A stretch of DNA of 64,000 nt from Streptomyces pacificus (GTDB taxonomy: Bacteria; Actinomycetota; Actinomycetes; Streptomycetales; Streptomycetaceae): the NCBI RefSeq assembly GCF_011766325.1, contig NZ_BLLG01000001.1, positions 186,001-250,000 of the forward strand. Direction: 5' to 3'. The notes under the pieces were generated by a model. That model saw only the letters and a list, made by a program, of their open reading frames with translations, was not told the DNA's origin and searched no databases. Shown here piece after piece: positions 8,650-17,942 of this stretch. How positions within the stretch are numbered: position 1 is the first letter of the stretch; the number at the start of each line of letters is the position of its first letter. The translations under genes and the position numbers were made by a program.

Positions 8650-8693
8650 GGCGACCCCCTTGCGGCACTGGTGGCGTGCGCAAGGGGGTCGCC
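8650..8693. terminator. Bidirectional terminator between the usp side and glmS
   Basis: A perfect 15-base inverted repeat (8650-8664 with 8679-8693, 14-base loop) lies about 90 bases beyond the glmS stop and can also end transcription arriving from the plus strand. Confidence 0.75.
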
Positions 8694-8782
8694 GTCTCCC
8701 GGTGCGGGACCGAGGTGTGAACGGGCCGGTGCGGGGCCGGGCCGGACCGGAGCCGGCCGGACCGGCGCAGGCCGGACCGGAC

Positions 8783-10600
8783 CTACTCCACGGTGACCGA
8801 CTTGGCCAGGTTCCGCGGCTTGTCGATGTCCCGGCCGAGGGCCAGGGCCGTGTGGTAGGCGAAGAGCTGGAGCGGGATGCCCATGAGGATCGGGTCCAGC
8901 TCGTCCTCGTTCTTGGGGACGAGGATCGTGTGGTCGGCCCGCTCCTGCTCCTGGTGGGCGACCGCGAGGATCCGGCCGCTGCGGGCCTTGATCTCCTCCA
9001 GCGCGGCGCGGTTCTTCTCCAGCAGCTCGTCGTCCGGGACGATCGCGACCGTCGGCAGCGCCGGCTCGATCAGCGCCAGCGGACCGTGCTTCAGCTCGGA
9101 GGCCGGGTAGGCCTCGGCGTGGATGTAGGAGATCTCCTTGAGCTTCAGGGAGGCCTCGAGCGCCACCGGGTAGCCGCGGACCCGGCCGATGAACATCATC
9201 GACTTGGCGTCGGCGTACTCGTCCGCCAGCTTCCTGATCTCGTCCTCGGACTCGAGGATCTCGGAGATCTGGGCGGGCAGCCTGCGCAGGCCCTCGATGA
9301 TCCGCTTGCCGTCGGCGACGGACAGGTCGCGGATGCGGCCCAGGTGCAGAGCGAGCAGCGCGAAGGCGACGACCGTGTTGGTGAAGCACTTGGTGGAGAC
9401 GACGCAGACCTCGGGACCCGCGTGCACATACACGCCGCCGTCCGTCTCGCGGGCGATCGCGGAGCCGACCACGTTCACGACGCCGAGGACGCGGGCGCCC
9501 TTGCGCTTGAGCTCCTGGACGGCCGCGAGCACGTCGTAGGTCTCACCGGACTGGGAGACGGCGATGTAGAGGGTGTCGGGGTCCACGACCGGGTTGCGGT
9601 AGCGGAACTCGGAGGCCGGCTCGGAGTCGGCGGGGACACGGGCCAGGGACTCGATGAGCCCGGCACCGATCAGTCCCGCGTGGTACGAGGTGCCGCAGCC
9701 GAGGATCTTCACTCGTCGGATGCCGCGGGCCGCGCGTGCGTCCAGGTTCAGACCGCCCAGGTGCACGGTGGAGAACCGGTCGTCGATCCGGCCGCGCAGC
9801 ACGCGGTCGACGGCGTCGGCCTGCTCCGAGATCTCCTTGTGCATATAGGTGTCGTGGCCGCCCATGTCGTACGAGGCGGCCTCCCACTCGACCGTCTCGG
9901 GCGTGGCGGTGGTCCGCGTGCCCGTGGTCGTGTACGTACGGAAGTCGTCGGCCTTCAGGGTGGCCATCTCGCCGTCGTTGAGGGTGACGACCTGGCGCGT
10001 GTGGGCGACCAGCGCGGCGACGTCGGAGGCGACGAACATCTCCTTCTCGCCGACGCCGAGGACGACGGGGGAGCCGTTGCGGGCGACGACGATGCGGTCG
10101 CTGAAGTCGGCGTGCATCACGGCGATGCCGTAGGTGCCCTCGACGACCTTCAGCGCCTCGCGGACCTTCTCCTCCAGCGAGAAGGCCTGGGAGCGGGCGA
10201 TCAGGTGGGTGAGGACCTCGGTGTCGGTCTCGGAGGCGAAGACGACGCCGTCGGCCTCCAGCTTGGCGCGCAGCTCGGACGCGTTGTCGACGATGCCGTT
10301 GTGGACCACCGCGACCTTGTCGCCGGGATCCATGTGGGGGTGGGCGTTGTGGTCGCTGGGGGCGCCGTGTGTGGCCCAGCGGGTGTGGGCGATGCCGGTG
10401 GTGCCGGCGAAGCGCTTGGGGACGCGGGCCTCCAGGTCGCGGACCCGGCCCTTGGCCTTGACCATCTTCAGGCCGGTGCCCTTGGGGCTGGTGATCACCA
10501 TGCCCGCGGAGTCGTAGCCCCGGTACTCCAGCCGCGCCAGCCCCTCCAGCAGCAGCGGCGCGACATCGCGCTTCCCGATGTAACCGACGATTCCGCACAT
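8783..10600 (-). CDS. glmS: Glutamine--fructose-6-phosphate aminotransferase (isomerising)
   Basis: A 605-residue enzyme making glucosamine-6-phosphate from fructose-6-phosphate and glutamine, the first step toward UDP-GlcNAc for peptidoglycan. The ATG at 10600 places the catalytic Cys directly after Met (MCGIVGYIGKRDVAPLLLEG), as required for this Ntn-type glutaminase. Residues ~1-230 are the glutaminase domain (YRGYDSAGM, HTRWATHG, HNGIVDNASELR); two SIS isomerase domains follow (ILGCGTSYHAGLIG with AVSQSGETYD; then RGYPVALEASLKLKEISYIH), ending PRNLAKSVTVE. It is full length. No riboswitch-like ribozyme is apparent upstream. From memory it corresponds to the second glmS paralogue of S. coelicolor. 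Confidence 0.97.
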   Translation of the reverse strand: MCGIVGYIGKRDVAPLLLEGLARLEYRGYDSAGMVITSPKGTGLKMVKAKGRVRDLEARVPKRFAGTTGIAHTRWATHGAPSDHNAHPHMDPGDKVAVVHNGIVDNASELRAKLEADGVVFASETDTEVLTHLIARSQAFSLEEKVREALKVVEGTYGIAVMHADFSDRIVVARNGSPVVLGVGEKEMFVASDVAALVAHTRQVVTLNDGEMATLKADDFRTYTTTGTRTTATPETVEWEAASYDMGGHDTYMHKEISEQADAVDRVLRGRIDDRFSTVHLGGLNLDARAARGIRRVKILGCGTSYHAGLIGAGLIESLARVPADSEPASEFRYRNPVVDPDTLYIAVSQSGETYDVLAAVQELKRKGARVLGVVNVVGSAIARETDGGVYVHAGPEVCVVSTKCFTNTVVAFALLALHLGRIRDLSVADGKRIIEGLRRLPAQISEILESEDEIRKLADEYADAKSMMFIGRVRGYPVALEASLKLKEISYIHAEAYPASELKHGPLALIEPALPTVAIVPDDELLEKNRAALEEIKARSGRILAVAHQEQERADHTILVPKNEDELDPILMGIPLQLFAYHTALALGRDIDKPRNLAKSVTVE

Positions 10601-10689
10601 AGAGTCTCTGCCCCTTGGACGATGTTCCTGTGTGTGTGCCCGGTCGCACGGCACGCGGGGTGCGCGGCGCGCGCGGTCCCCGCGGCGGC

Positions 10690-10950
10690 TCAGCCGTAGA
10701 CGATGCGGCGCAGCTGCCGCAGCGACAGCTCCGGGGGAGCCACCGCGCGATGCGGCAGTTCGGCTGCGATCCGCTCGAAGATCTCCGCGTTCACGCCCCC
10801 GCCGGACTGCAGCTCCCGGTGGCGGCGCCGGACGAACTCCTCGGTCGTCTCGTCGAAGAACGCCAGCACGTCCAGCACCACGCGGGCCGCCTCACCGCGC
10901 CGGAGCGCGGTGCTGCGCACCAGATGGTCGACAAGGTCGTCATGCGACAT
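10690..10950 (-). CDS. Conserved small hypothetical protein
   Basis: An 86-residue protein upstream of glmS and on the same strand, with 89 bases between its stop and the glmS start. It begins MSHDDLVDHLVRSTALRRGE and continues VVLDVLAFFDETTEEFVRRR, ending in PPELSLRQLRRIVYG. The sequence is helical and charged with no membrane segment; the pattern recalls small actinobacterial proteins that sit next to glmS. The ATG at 10950 is chosen because the upstream extension is repetitive and basic. Function unknown. Confidence 0.7.
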   Translation of the reverse strand: MSHDDLVDHLVRSTALRRGEAARVVLDVLAFFDETTEEFVRRRHRELQSGGGVNAEIFERIAAELPHRAVAPPELSLRQLRRIVYG

Positions 10951-11533
10951 ACGGCGTTCGGGCACCCGTAGATACTGAGGTGCCGTCGGGGTGGAACGCA
11001 AGATTCCTGCCCGATTCCGGGCACGAACCGGCGTGATCGCGATGGCATACGGCACCGGACCCGCCGAGCCGGCCCGCTCGCGCTCATCTTCGACGCGGGC
11101 TCGCTCACGCTCAGTGCCCGCGCGCCCGCGCGCCCGCGGGTGGGCGTACGGCGCGTATGCCAGGCAGGTCACGTAGGTCGCGTACCGCGCGCACGTGCGG
11201 CTGCTTCCGCGCCCATGGGCGCGGAAGCCGTGCGACGACGGTGATCAGGGCTGCCGTGATCGCGGCGAATCACCAGGGCGGTGGCGGTGGCGGCCGGGCG
11301 CCCGGGGCGGTCCCTTCCGGGCGCCCGGCTCCCGGGCCCGGCGCACCCGGCGGCCCCTCCCGGCCCGGCGCGCTGACGGGGAGCGCCGGCGGTCCGACGA
11401 GGAGCAGACGCCCTGCGGAGGGACCGTACCCCGCAGGACGCCCGCCCGGCCTGCCGCCCGCCCGGCCTGTCGCCCGCCCCGGCCTGCCGCCCGTGCGGGC
11501 TCCCGGACCGCGTCGCCGTCGTCGCCGTGCGGG
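10951..11533. other. Gene-free interval after desD
   Basis: About 580 bases with no supportable gene. The stretch 11430-11510 is built of repeated CGGCCTGCCGCCCGCC-like units, and GGGCGCCCGG occurs twice near 11300-11335 in a possible hairpin downstream of desD. It separates the desferrioxamine genes from the glmS side. Confidence 0.5.
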
Positions 11534-13315
11534 CTACCGGAACCGCGCGATCGGGTTCTCCAGGTCACCCACCAGCTGGAGGGCGCCCGACGGGTCGGCC
11601 AGGTCCACCATCTGCTTGTTGTCGCGCAGCTGGAGCCGGTTCAGGCAGGACAGCGCGAACTCCGGTGCGAACATGTCGTACCGGGCGAACTTCTCCCCCA
11701 GGTGCGGCATCGACTCCTGGTAGCCGGTGACGCACTCGGCGACCGTCCGCCAGAAGGCGTCCTCCTCCAGTACCCCCTCGGTGACGAGCGCCGCGGAGAG
11801 GAACCGGAAGAAGCAGTCGAAGACATCGGTGAAGACCGACAGCAGCTTCATGTCCTCGGGCACCTCGGCGCGCACCCGCTCGACCGCGGGCGGAAGGACC
11901 GCGTCCGGGTCCATCACGCAGATCTCCTCGGCGATGTCCTTGAAGATCGCCCGGTCCACCGTGCCGTCCTCGCCGAGCACCAGGATGACGTTCTCCCCGT
12001 GCGGCATGAAGACCAGGTCGTACGCGTAGAAGCAGTGCAGCACCGGCAGCAGGTAGGCGTCCAGGTAGCGGCGCAGCCACTGCTCGGGCGCCAGGCCCGA
12101 CTCGGTGATCAGCGCGCCGGCGAAGGACTTCCCCGAGCGGTCGGTGTGCAGCAGCGCGGCCATCGTCGCCAGCCGCTCCCCGTCCTTGAGGGCGGGCACC
12201 GGGCTTTCGCGCCAGAGCGCGGCCAGCATCTTCCGGTAGGGGGAGAAGCGGTCCGTCGCGGCCTCGTACTCCAGGTGCCGGTACCCGACCGCGGCCCGCT
12301 CGCGGATGATCGAGAAGCGTGCGGCGGTCAGTACGTCGTCGCTCGCGATCAGGTCGGCGAGCCAGTCGTTGATGGCGGGCGTGGCCTCCATGTACGCGGC
12401 GGACAGCCCCCGCATAAAGCCCATGTTGATCACGGACATGGCCGTCTTCACATAGTGCTTCGACGGGTGGCTGGTGTTGAAGAAGGTGCGGATCGACTGC
12501 TGGGCCAGGTACTCGTCGTCACCCTCGCCGAGCGGGACCAGCCGCCGCCGGGCCACCTCGGCGGCGAAGGTGACGGAGAGCTTGTTCCACCACTGCCAGG
12601 GGTGCACGGGCATCAGCAGATAGTCCCCGGGGTCCAGCCCGAGGTCGTGCAGCCGGGCGTCGAACCGGTCGAGCGCCGCCTGGCCCAGCTCGGCCCGCAT
12701 CAGGTTCTCGTAGCCGAGGTCCGTGCAGGAGGTGAACGCGGCACGCGACCGGTGCGCTGCGACCCAGAGCAGCCGGACCGGGGCGGCGGCCTCCGGAGCG
12801 TACCGGTGGTACTCGCGGATGCCGAAGCCGAGCCGCCCGTTGTTGGCGACGAAGCAGGGGTGGCCCTCGGTCATCCCGGTCTCGATGTCCTGGAACCCGG
12901 CGCGGCCGAGTGCGCTCGCGGACACCTCGGGCTTGCCGAGTTTGTACGCCGTGCCGGACAGGGTGGAGGAGATCTCCTCCAGGTACACCGGCAGGATCTC
13001 GTCGGTGAGGCCGAGTGCGCCGCGCAGTTCGATGAAGAACTCCAGGGCGTCCAGGGGGAGTTCGGCGCCGTCGCGGTGGCGGGTCACGGAGTCCGCCCGG
13101 ACCTGCCAGTGGTCGAGTGCCAGCCGCCCGGCGGCGAACCGGTACTCGGTCCTGCCGTCGTCGCCGAGCACCGCCCAGCGGCCGTCCCCGAGGGCCCTCG
13201 GCGCGAGCAGCCGCTCGTGGCAGAACTCGGCGAGGGCCTTGCGGACCAGCAACCGGTTGGCCTCGGCCCACAGCTCGGGGGTGAGGTGGGAGACGCTGTC
13301 GATCGCCGTGCTCAT
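11534..13315 (-). CDS. desD: Desferrioxamine synthetase DesD (NIS synthetase, IucA/IucC family)
   Basis: A 593-residue NRPS-independent siderophore synthetase that uses ATP to join and cyclise N-hydroxy-N-succinylcadaverine units into desferrioxamine E and relatives. IucA/IucC landmarks are present: TEGHPCFVANNGRLGFGIRE (the conserved GHP nucleotide-binding motif), LMPVHPWQWWN, ISIRTFFNTS-like QQSIRTFFNTSHPSKHYVKT, and the C-terminal FhuF-like section AYLLPVLHCFYAYDLVFMPH with GENVILVLGEDGTVDRAIFK. The ATG at 13315 overlaps the desC stop by four bases, so the two are translationally coupled. It is the last gene of the desABCD unit and iron-repressed through the box upstream of desA. Confidence 0.97.
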   Translation of the reverse strand: MSTAIDSVSHLTPELWAEANRLLVRKALAEFCHERLLAPRALGDGRWAVLGDDGRTEYRFAAGRLALDHWQVRADSVTRHRDGAELPLDALEFFIELRGALGLTDEILPVYLEEISSTLSGTAYKLGKPEVSASALGRAGFQDIETGMTEGHPCFVANNGRLGFGIREYHRYAPEAAAPVRLLWVAAHRSRAAFTSCTDLGYENLMRAELGQAALDRFDARLHDLGLDPGDYLLMPVHPWQWWNKLSVTFAAEVARRRLVPLGEGDDEYLAQQSIRTFFNTSHPSKHYVKTAMSVINMGFMRGLSAAYMEATPAINDWLADLIASDDVLTAARFSIIRERAAVGYRHLEYEAATDRFSPYRKMLAALWRESPVPALKDGERLATMAALLHTDRSGKSFAGALITESGLAPEQWLRRYLDAYLLPVLHCFYAYDLVFMPHGENVILVLGEDGTVDRAIFKDIAEEICVMDPDAVLPPAVERVRAEVPEDMKLLSVFTDVFDCFFRFLSAALVTEGVLEEDAFWRTVAECVTGYQESMPHLGEKFARYDMFAPEFALSCLNRLQLRDNKQMVDLADPSGALQLVGDLENPIARFR

Positions 13316-13980
13316 CGCGGCACCTCCGTGACCCCGGTGGCCGCCTCGAACCGCTCACGTGTGCAGAAGCTCAGCAGCGCCTTCTTCTCGGGCTTTCGTA
13401 TCTCCCGCTCGGGCACGAAACCGACGGCCTCGTTGAGCGCGTGCACGGCCTTGTTGCCGACGTCCGGTTCAACGACGACCCGGCGTGTCGCCGGGTCGGC
13501 GAACAGCTCCCGCATCACCGCGGTGATCACGGCCCGGGTGAAGCCGTGGATCGGGGTGGTGGTCGGGGCGACGAGGAAGTGCATGCCGACATCGCCCGGC
13601 TCGGGCTCGTACAGGCCGGCCAGCTCCACATGGCGCGGGTCGTAGCGCTCCATCAGAAAGGCCGGCTCGCCGTCGTGCAGCCCGATGAACGCCTCGTGGT
13701 GCTCGTGCGCGGCGATCCTCATGTACTCGCGCTCGACGTCCTCCAGCCGCGCGTCCTGCATCATCCAGAAGGCGGCCTTGGGGTGGGTGATCCACTGGTG
13801 CAGCAGTTCGGCGTCACTCGGGTTCCCCCCGCCGGGGGCAGGGGTCGGGTTCCCCCCGCCGGGGGCAGGGGTCGGGTTCCCCCCGCCGGGGGCAGGGGTT
13901 GGGGTCTCCCCGCCGGAGGCAGGGGAAAGGCCGACAGGACGGAAGGAGAACGTCCCCAGGCCGGGGGCGGCGGTGCTCAT
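13312..13980 (-). CDS. desC: DesC, acyl-CoA:N-hydroxycadaverine acyltransferase
   Basis: A 222-residue GNAT-fold acyltransferase that acylates N-hydroxycadaverine with succinyl- or acetyl-CoA before assembly by DesD. The core is typical of the IucB/AlcB group: [40 protein letters not shown], then [20 protein letters not shown] and [20 protein letters not shown]. The ATG at 13980 overlaps the desB stop (ATGA) and the stop overlaps desD in the same way. Odd feature: residues ~18-53 contain three and a half copies of NPTPAPGGG encoded by a 27-bp tandem repeat, inserted before the conserved core. Confidence 0.95.
   Translation of the reverse strand: MSTAAPGLGTFSFRPVGLSPASGGETPTPAPGGGNPTPAPGGGNPTPAPGGGNPSDAELLHQWITHPKAAFWMMQDARLEDVEREYMRIAAHEHHEAFIGLHDGEPAFLMERYDPRHVELAGLYEPEPGDVGMHFLVAPTTTPIHGFTRAVITAVMRELFADPATRRVVVEPDVGNKAVHALNEAVGFVPEREIRKPEKKALLSFCTRERFEAATGVTEVPR
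13821..13928. repeat. 27-bp minisatellite inside desC
   Basis: Units start at 13821, 13848 and 13875 and are identical except for one change near the end of the third; a fourth, more diverged unit spans 13902-13928. Because 27 is a multiple of three, copy-number change would keep the desC frame and only lengthen a Pro/Gly linker. Confidence 0.95.
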
Positions 13981-15257
13981 ACGGCGAACTCCTGGAACGC
14001 GATGGTCTTCTCCACGGGGTAGTACTCGCTGCCGAGCATCTCGGCGATGAGGTAGGCGTTGCGGTACGGGCCCATGCCCAGGTCGGGCGAGGTGATGGAG
14101 TGCGTGTGCACCCCCGCGTTCTGCAGGAAGACGCTGCGCCCGGTGGTGTCGATCGAGTAGTTGCGGGCGACGTCGAAGCGGCCCCGGCCGTCCCGGCGCA
14201 GCCGGTCGCGCACGGGCTCGAGGAACTCGGGCGTGACGTAGCGGTAGCCGGTGGCGAGGATCAGGCCCTCGGTCCTGATCTCGAAGTCCTTCTCCTGCTC
14301 CTCCTGGCGCAGCCCCAGCGTGTACGTACCGTCCTGGTAGGAGGCCGTGCACAGGGCGGTGTTGGTGAGCAGGCGGGTCGGCACCGGGCCGGCGAGGCTC
14401 TTCTGGTACAGCAGGTCGAAGATCTCGTTGATGAGTTCCCCGTCGATGCCCTTGAAGAGGTTCTTCTGCTGGGTCTCCAGCCGGTAGCGGGTGGCCTCCG
14501 GCAGCGCGTGGAAGTAGTCCACGTACTCGGGGGAGGTCATCTCCAGGGTCAGCTTGGTGTACTCCAGCGGGAAGAACCGGGGGGAGCGGGTGACCCAGTT
14601 GAGCCGGTAGCCGTGCACGTCGATCTCGGAGAGCAGGTCCTGGTAGATCTCCGCGGCGCTCTGGCCGCTGCCGACGAGCGTGATCGACTCCTTCTTCCGC
14701 AGCTCCTCCCTGGCCTGGAGGTAGCCGGAGTTGTGGATGACGTCGCCGCCGAGGTCCCGGCAGGGCTCCGGGACGTACGGCGGGGTGCCGGTGCCCAGGA
14801 CGAGCCTGCGGCCGCGGAACGTCTCGCCCGCGGCCGTGTGCACGGCGTAGACCTCGTCCGCCTCCTCGAACTCGACCCGGACGACCGTGGTGCCGAAGCG
14901 GATGCTGCTCAGCTTCGCGGCGGCCCAGCGGCAGTAGTCGTTGTACTCGGTGCGCAGCGGGTAGAAGTTCTCACGGATGTAGAACGAGTAGAGCCGGCCC
15001 TTCTCCTTGAGGTAGTTGAGGAAGGAGTACGGCGACGTCGGGTCGGCGAGGGTGACCAGGTCCGACAGGAACGGCGTCTGCAGATGGGCGCCGTCGAGGA
15101 ACATGCCGGAGTGCCACTCGAAGTCGGGCTTGGACTCGAGGAAGAGGCCGTTCAGCTCCTCGACGGGCTCGGTGAGGCAGGCGAGGCCGAGGTTGAACGG
15201 ACCGAGCCCGATACCGATGAAATCGTGGATGTCACGGTGCTCAGGAAGCGTGGACAA
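13977..15257 (-). CDS. desB: DesB, cadaverine N-hydroxylase (FAD/NADPH monooxygenase)
   Basis: A 426-residue flavin N-monooxygenase of the lysine/ornithine hydroxylase family, converting cadaverine to N-hydroxycadaverine. The FAD site is [20 protein letters not shown], the substrate region [20 protein letters not shown], the NADPH site [20 protein letters not shown], and the C-terminal ATG motif is in [18 protein letters not shown]. The TTG at 15257 is preferred because GGAGA lies six bases upstream; a TTG four codons earlier (15269) is also open. Either start lies inside the end of desA, indicating coupled translation. Confidence 0.96.
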   Translation of the reverse strand: MSTLPEHRDIHDFIGIGLGPFNLGLACLTEPVEELNGLFLESKPDFEWHSGMFLDGAHLQTPFLSDLVTLADPTSPYSFLNYLKEKGRLYSFYIRENFYPLRTEYNDYCRWAAAKLSSIRFGTTVVRVEFEEADEVYAVHTAAGETFRGRRLVLGTGTPPYVPEPCRDLGGDVIHNSGYLQAREELRKKESITLVGSGQSAAEIYQDLLSEIDVHGYRLNWVTRSPRFFPLEYTKLTLEMTSPEYVDYFHALPEATRYRLETQQKNLFKGIDGELINEIFDLLYQKSLAGPVPTRLLTNTALCTASYQDGTYTLGLRQEEQEKDFEIRTEGLILATGYRYVTPEFLEPVRDRLRRDGRGRFDVARNYSIDTTGRSVFLQNAGVHTHSITSPDLGMGPYRNAYLIAEMLGSEYYPVEKTIAFQEFAV

Positions 15258-16692
15258 GGTTCTCTCCAAGGTACTGCTCGGCGTGGCCGGCTATGAGGTC
15301 GAGGACGGCGGCGATGTCGGACGCGGTCGTCTCGGGGTTCAGCAGGGTGAACTTGAGGTATTGGCGGCCGTCGACCTTGGTTCCGGCGACGACGGCCTCC
15401 CCCGAGGCGAAGAGGGCCTTGCGGGCGTACAGGTTCGCCCGGTCGATCTCCGCGGGGGAGGCGACCCGCCCCGGGATGCAGCGGAAGACCAGGGTGGACA
15501 GCCGGGGCTCGGCGACGACGTCGTAGCGGGGGTCCGCGGCCAGCAGCCGCCAGCCCTCCGCGGCGAGGTCGCACACCTCGTCGAAGAGCCGGCCGACCCC
15601 GTCCGCGCCCATGACGCGCAGGGTCATCCACAGTTTGAGGGCGTCGAAGCGGCGGGTGGTCTGGAGGGACTTGTCCACCTGGTTGGGAACCCGCTCCTCC
15701 ACCGTGCGCCGGGGGTTGAGGTAGTCGGCGTGGTAGGTGGCGTGCCGCAGCGTGGCGCGGTCGCGGACCAGCACGGCGGACGAGCTGACCGGCTGGAAGA
15801 AGGACTTGTGGTAGTCGACGGTGACCGAGTCGGCGTGCTGGATGCCCTCGAGGAGCCCGCGGCGGGTCGGCGAGGCGAGGAGCCCGCAGCCGTAGGCGGC
15901 GTCGACGTGCATCCAGGTGCCGTACTCCCCGCACAGCGCGGCGATCTCGGGCAGCGGGTCGATGGACCCGAAGTCGGTGGTGCCGGCGGTGGCGACGACC
16001 GCCATGGGGACGAGCCCGGCGCGCCGGGCCTTCTCCAGCTCGGTGGCGAGTGCGACGGTCTGCATGCGCCGTTCGCGGTCGACGGGTACGGACACCACGG
16101 CGTCCGGGCCGAGGCCGAGCAGGCCGGCGGACTTCTGGACGCTGAAGTGGCTGCACTCGGAGGTGAAGACGCGCAGCTTCGACAGGTCCTCCCGGTCCGC
16201 TGGCTTCACCTCCTCGCGGGCGAGCAGCATCGCCTGCAGATTGGACTGGGTGCCTCCGCTGGTGAACACGCCGTCGGCGGCCGGTCCGAGTCCGATCCTC
16301 CGGGTGGTCCAGTCGATGAGCTTGCGCTCGATCAGGGTGCCGCCGGCGCTCTGGTCCCAGGTGTCCAGGGAGGAGTTGACGGCGGAGAGGACGGCCTCGG
16401 CGAGCACGGCGGGGATGACGACGGGGCAGTTGAGGTGGCCGAGGTAGCGGGGGTGGTGGAAGTAGACCGCGTCGCGCAGGTACACCCGCTCCAGTTCGTC
16501 CAGGGCGGCGGAGGAGTCGCCGAGCGGCTGGTCGAGATCGACCGCGGCGATCGCCGGGGCCAGTTCGTCCGGGGAGACTCCGGTGAACGGCCGGCTGGTT
16601 GTGGCGAGTCTGCTCGCCACCCGCTCGACTCCTTCGGTCACCGAGCTGCGGTAGAGCTCCGCCGTTGTGCCGTTGAGCAGGTGCGAGCGCAT
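15241..16692 (-). CDS. desA: DesA, pyridoxal-phosphate lysine decarboxylase
   Basis: A 483-residue group II decarboxylase that makes cadaverine from lysine, the committed step of desferrioxamine synthesis. The PLP lysine is Lys296 in [20 protein letters not shown]; the aspartate/His environment is seen in [13 protein letters not shown] and [20 protein letters not shown]. The family resembles L-2,4-diaminobutyrate decarboxylases, but the des context fixes the role. It is the first gene of the desABCD unit, starts with ATG ([14 protein letters not shown]) and follows an iron box about 75 bases upstream. Confidence 0.96.
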   Translation of the reverse strand: MRSHLLNGTTAELYRSSVTEGVERVASRLATTSRPFTGVSPDELAPAIAAVDLDQPLGDSSAALDELERVYLRDAVYFHHPRYLGHLNCPVVIPAVLAEAVLSAVNSSLDTWDQSAGGTLIERKLIDWTTRRIGLGPAADGVFTSGGTQSNLQAMLLAREEVKPADREDLSKLRVFTSECSHFSVQKSAGLLGLGPDAVVSVPVDRERRMQTVALATELEKARRAGLVPMAVVATAGTTDFGSIDPLPEIAALCGEYGTWMHVDAAYGCGLLASPTRRGLLEGIQHADSVTVDYHKSFFQPVSSSAVLVRDRATLRHATYHADYLNPRRTVEERVPNQVDKSLQTTRRFDALKLWMTLRVMGADGVGRLFDEVCDLAAEGWRLLAADPRYDVVAEPRLSTLVFRCIPGRVASPAEIDRANLYARKALFASGEAVVAGTKVDGRQYLKFTLLNPETTASDIAAVLDLIAGHAEQYLGENLVHAS

Positions 16693-17063
16693 GGTGGTGG
16701 TCCTCCCGGTGCGGGACGTGTCAAGGCCCGTCCCCTGGGGGCAGAGGCGGGCAGCGAGGGTGGAATTTAGGTTAGCCTAACCTGAATGTCTGCTTCCGTT
16801 GGCCCCTGCCTCGTTGAGGAGAGCGCGAGTTGGCTCACACCCGGCAGCTCCCCCGGTGCGGCGCACGGCCGTCGGCCCCGCTGCGGGGCGACGGGGGCCG
16901 ATGGCGCCGGCGGTGTCGAGGACGTCGGTGCCGGCCGCGCCGGCGAGGGGAGCGGCCAAGGGCACTGGAGGGTCTGGTCGGCAGCCCTGGCTGGGGCCGT
17001 GGCCGACTGCCCCGACACGGCAGCGGGTGTGGCCGACGTGCCCCGAGGGCGCCGGTGTGCGGC
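16693..17063. other. desF-desA intergenic region
   Basis: A 371-base interval containing the desA iron box at 16767-16785. The remainder shows no credible gene; plus-strand frames through it are low-complexity. Confidence 0.6.
16767..16785. promoter_or_regulatory. Iron box upstream of desA (DmdR1/DtxR-type operator)
   Basis: The sequence TTAGGTTAGCCTAACCTGA is a near-perfect 19-base palindrome and matches the actinobacterial iron-box consensus. Known Streptomyces DmdR1 binds such sites with Fe(II) and represses des genes, so desABCD should be expressed under iron limitation. Confidence 0.93.
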
Positions 17064-17939
17064 CTATGTGCCGTCGTCCGGGGCCTCCCGCAGCGCGTCC
17101 TCGCTGAGGCCCGTGCGCCAGTAGCCGACGAAGGCGACCCGGCGGCGGTGGAGTCCGCGCTCTGTGACGAGATGGCGGCGCAGCGCCCTCACGGAACCCG
17201 ACTCGCCCGCGAGCCACGCGTACGGGGCGCTGCCGAACTCGGCGTCGCCTACGGCCTCGACCGCCCGGGGCGCCCCCTCGTCCCGCACCAGCCAGGTGAC
17301 CGCGGCCTCGGCCGCGGTCGCGAGCTCCATCCGGTCCCCGGCGTGCGGCACCTCGATCCAGACCTGCGCGCGGATCCCGCGCGGCAGCCATTCGAGCACG
17401 GCCGCGGCGGCGGGCAGCGCCGTCTCGTCCGCCCAGATCAGCACGGAGTCGGCGTCCTCGGGCAGCCGGAAGCGGACCGCGGTGTTGTCGGCGACCGCCG
17501 GACCGAGGACCGTCACCCGGTCTCCGGCGGAGGCCCTCAGCGCCCATCGGCACGCCGGGCCGCCGTCCTCGTGCACCGCGAAGTCGATGTCGATCTCGCC
17601 GTGTTCACCGGCGTCCGGACGCTGGGCGCGGACCGTGTACGAGCGCATCACGGCCCGCTCGCCTTCCGGCAGCGCCCGCCACGCGCCGAGGCGCGCGTAT
17701 ATGTCCTGCTCCCCGGGGAGCGGGATGACGGGCTCTTCCTGCCCGGGCTGCGGCAGGAAGAGCGAGAGGGACTGGTCGCGCCCTCCGGAGGCGAAGGCCC
17801 GGAGGGTCTCGCCTCCGGAGCCTTCGGACCGGGAGGCGCCCCCGCCGAAGGTGATGCGGATCAGCGACGGGCCGAGCCGTCGCGTCCGTACGACCCGGAG
17901 GGGAAAGAAGCGAAACGGTACGGCCTCGGCTGCCGGCAT
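17064..17939 (-). CDS. desF: Siderophore-interacting protein (ViuB-like ferric-siderophore reductase), DesF
   Basis: A 291-residue FAD/NAD(P)H-dependent reductase of the SIP family, expected to release iron from imported ferrioxamine in the cytoplasm. The FAD-binding motif is MRSYTVRAQRPDAGEHGEID; nucleotide-binding sections are VLIWADETALPAAAAVLEWL and APYAWLAGESGSVRALRRHL, ending VAFVGYWRTGLSEDA. A glycine/serine-rich stretch at residues ~34-45 interrupts the first barrel. It starts 3 bases after the desE stop, so the two form an uptake-and-release pair under the desE iron box. Confidence 0.9.
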   Translation of the reverse strand: MPAAEAVPFRFFPLRVVRTRRLGPSLIRITFGGGASRSEGSGGETLRAFASGGRDQSLSLFLPQPGQEEPVIPLPGEQDIYARLGAWRALPEGERAVMRSYTVRAQRPDAGEHGEIDIDFAVHEDGGPACRWALRASAGDRVTVLGPAVADNTAVRFRLPEDADSVLIWADETALPAAAAVLEWLPRGIRAQVWIEVPHAGDRMELATAAEAAVTWLVRDEGAPRAVEAVGDAEFGSAPYAWLAGESGSVRALRRHLVTERGLHRRRVAFVGYWRTGLSEDALREAPDDGT

Positions 17940-17942
17940 GGG

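Noticed and set aside
10570..10620. A glmS ribozyme or riboswitch upstream of glmS
   Set aside because: The 89-base leader shows no glmS ribozyme core, and such ribozymes are a Gram-positive low-G+C feature.
8621..10699. A 692-codon open frame antisense to glmS
   Set aside because: Shadow of glmS; rich in repeated Gly-Val-Gly-Asp with no recognisable domain.
16786..17124. Plus-strand frames between desA and desF
   Set aside because: Low-complexity Gly/Ala/Arg translations overlapping the iron-box promoter and the desF 3' end; no ribosome site.
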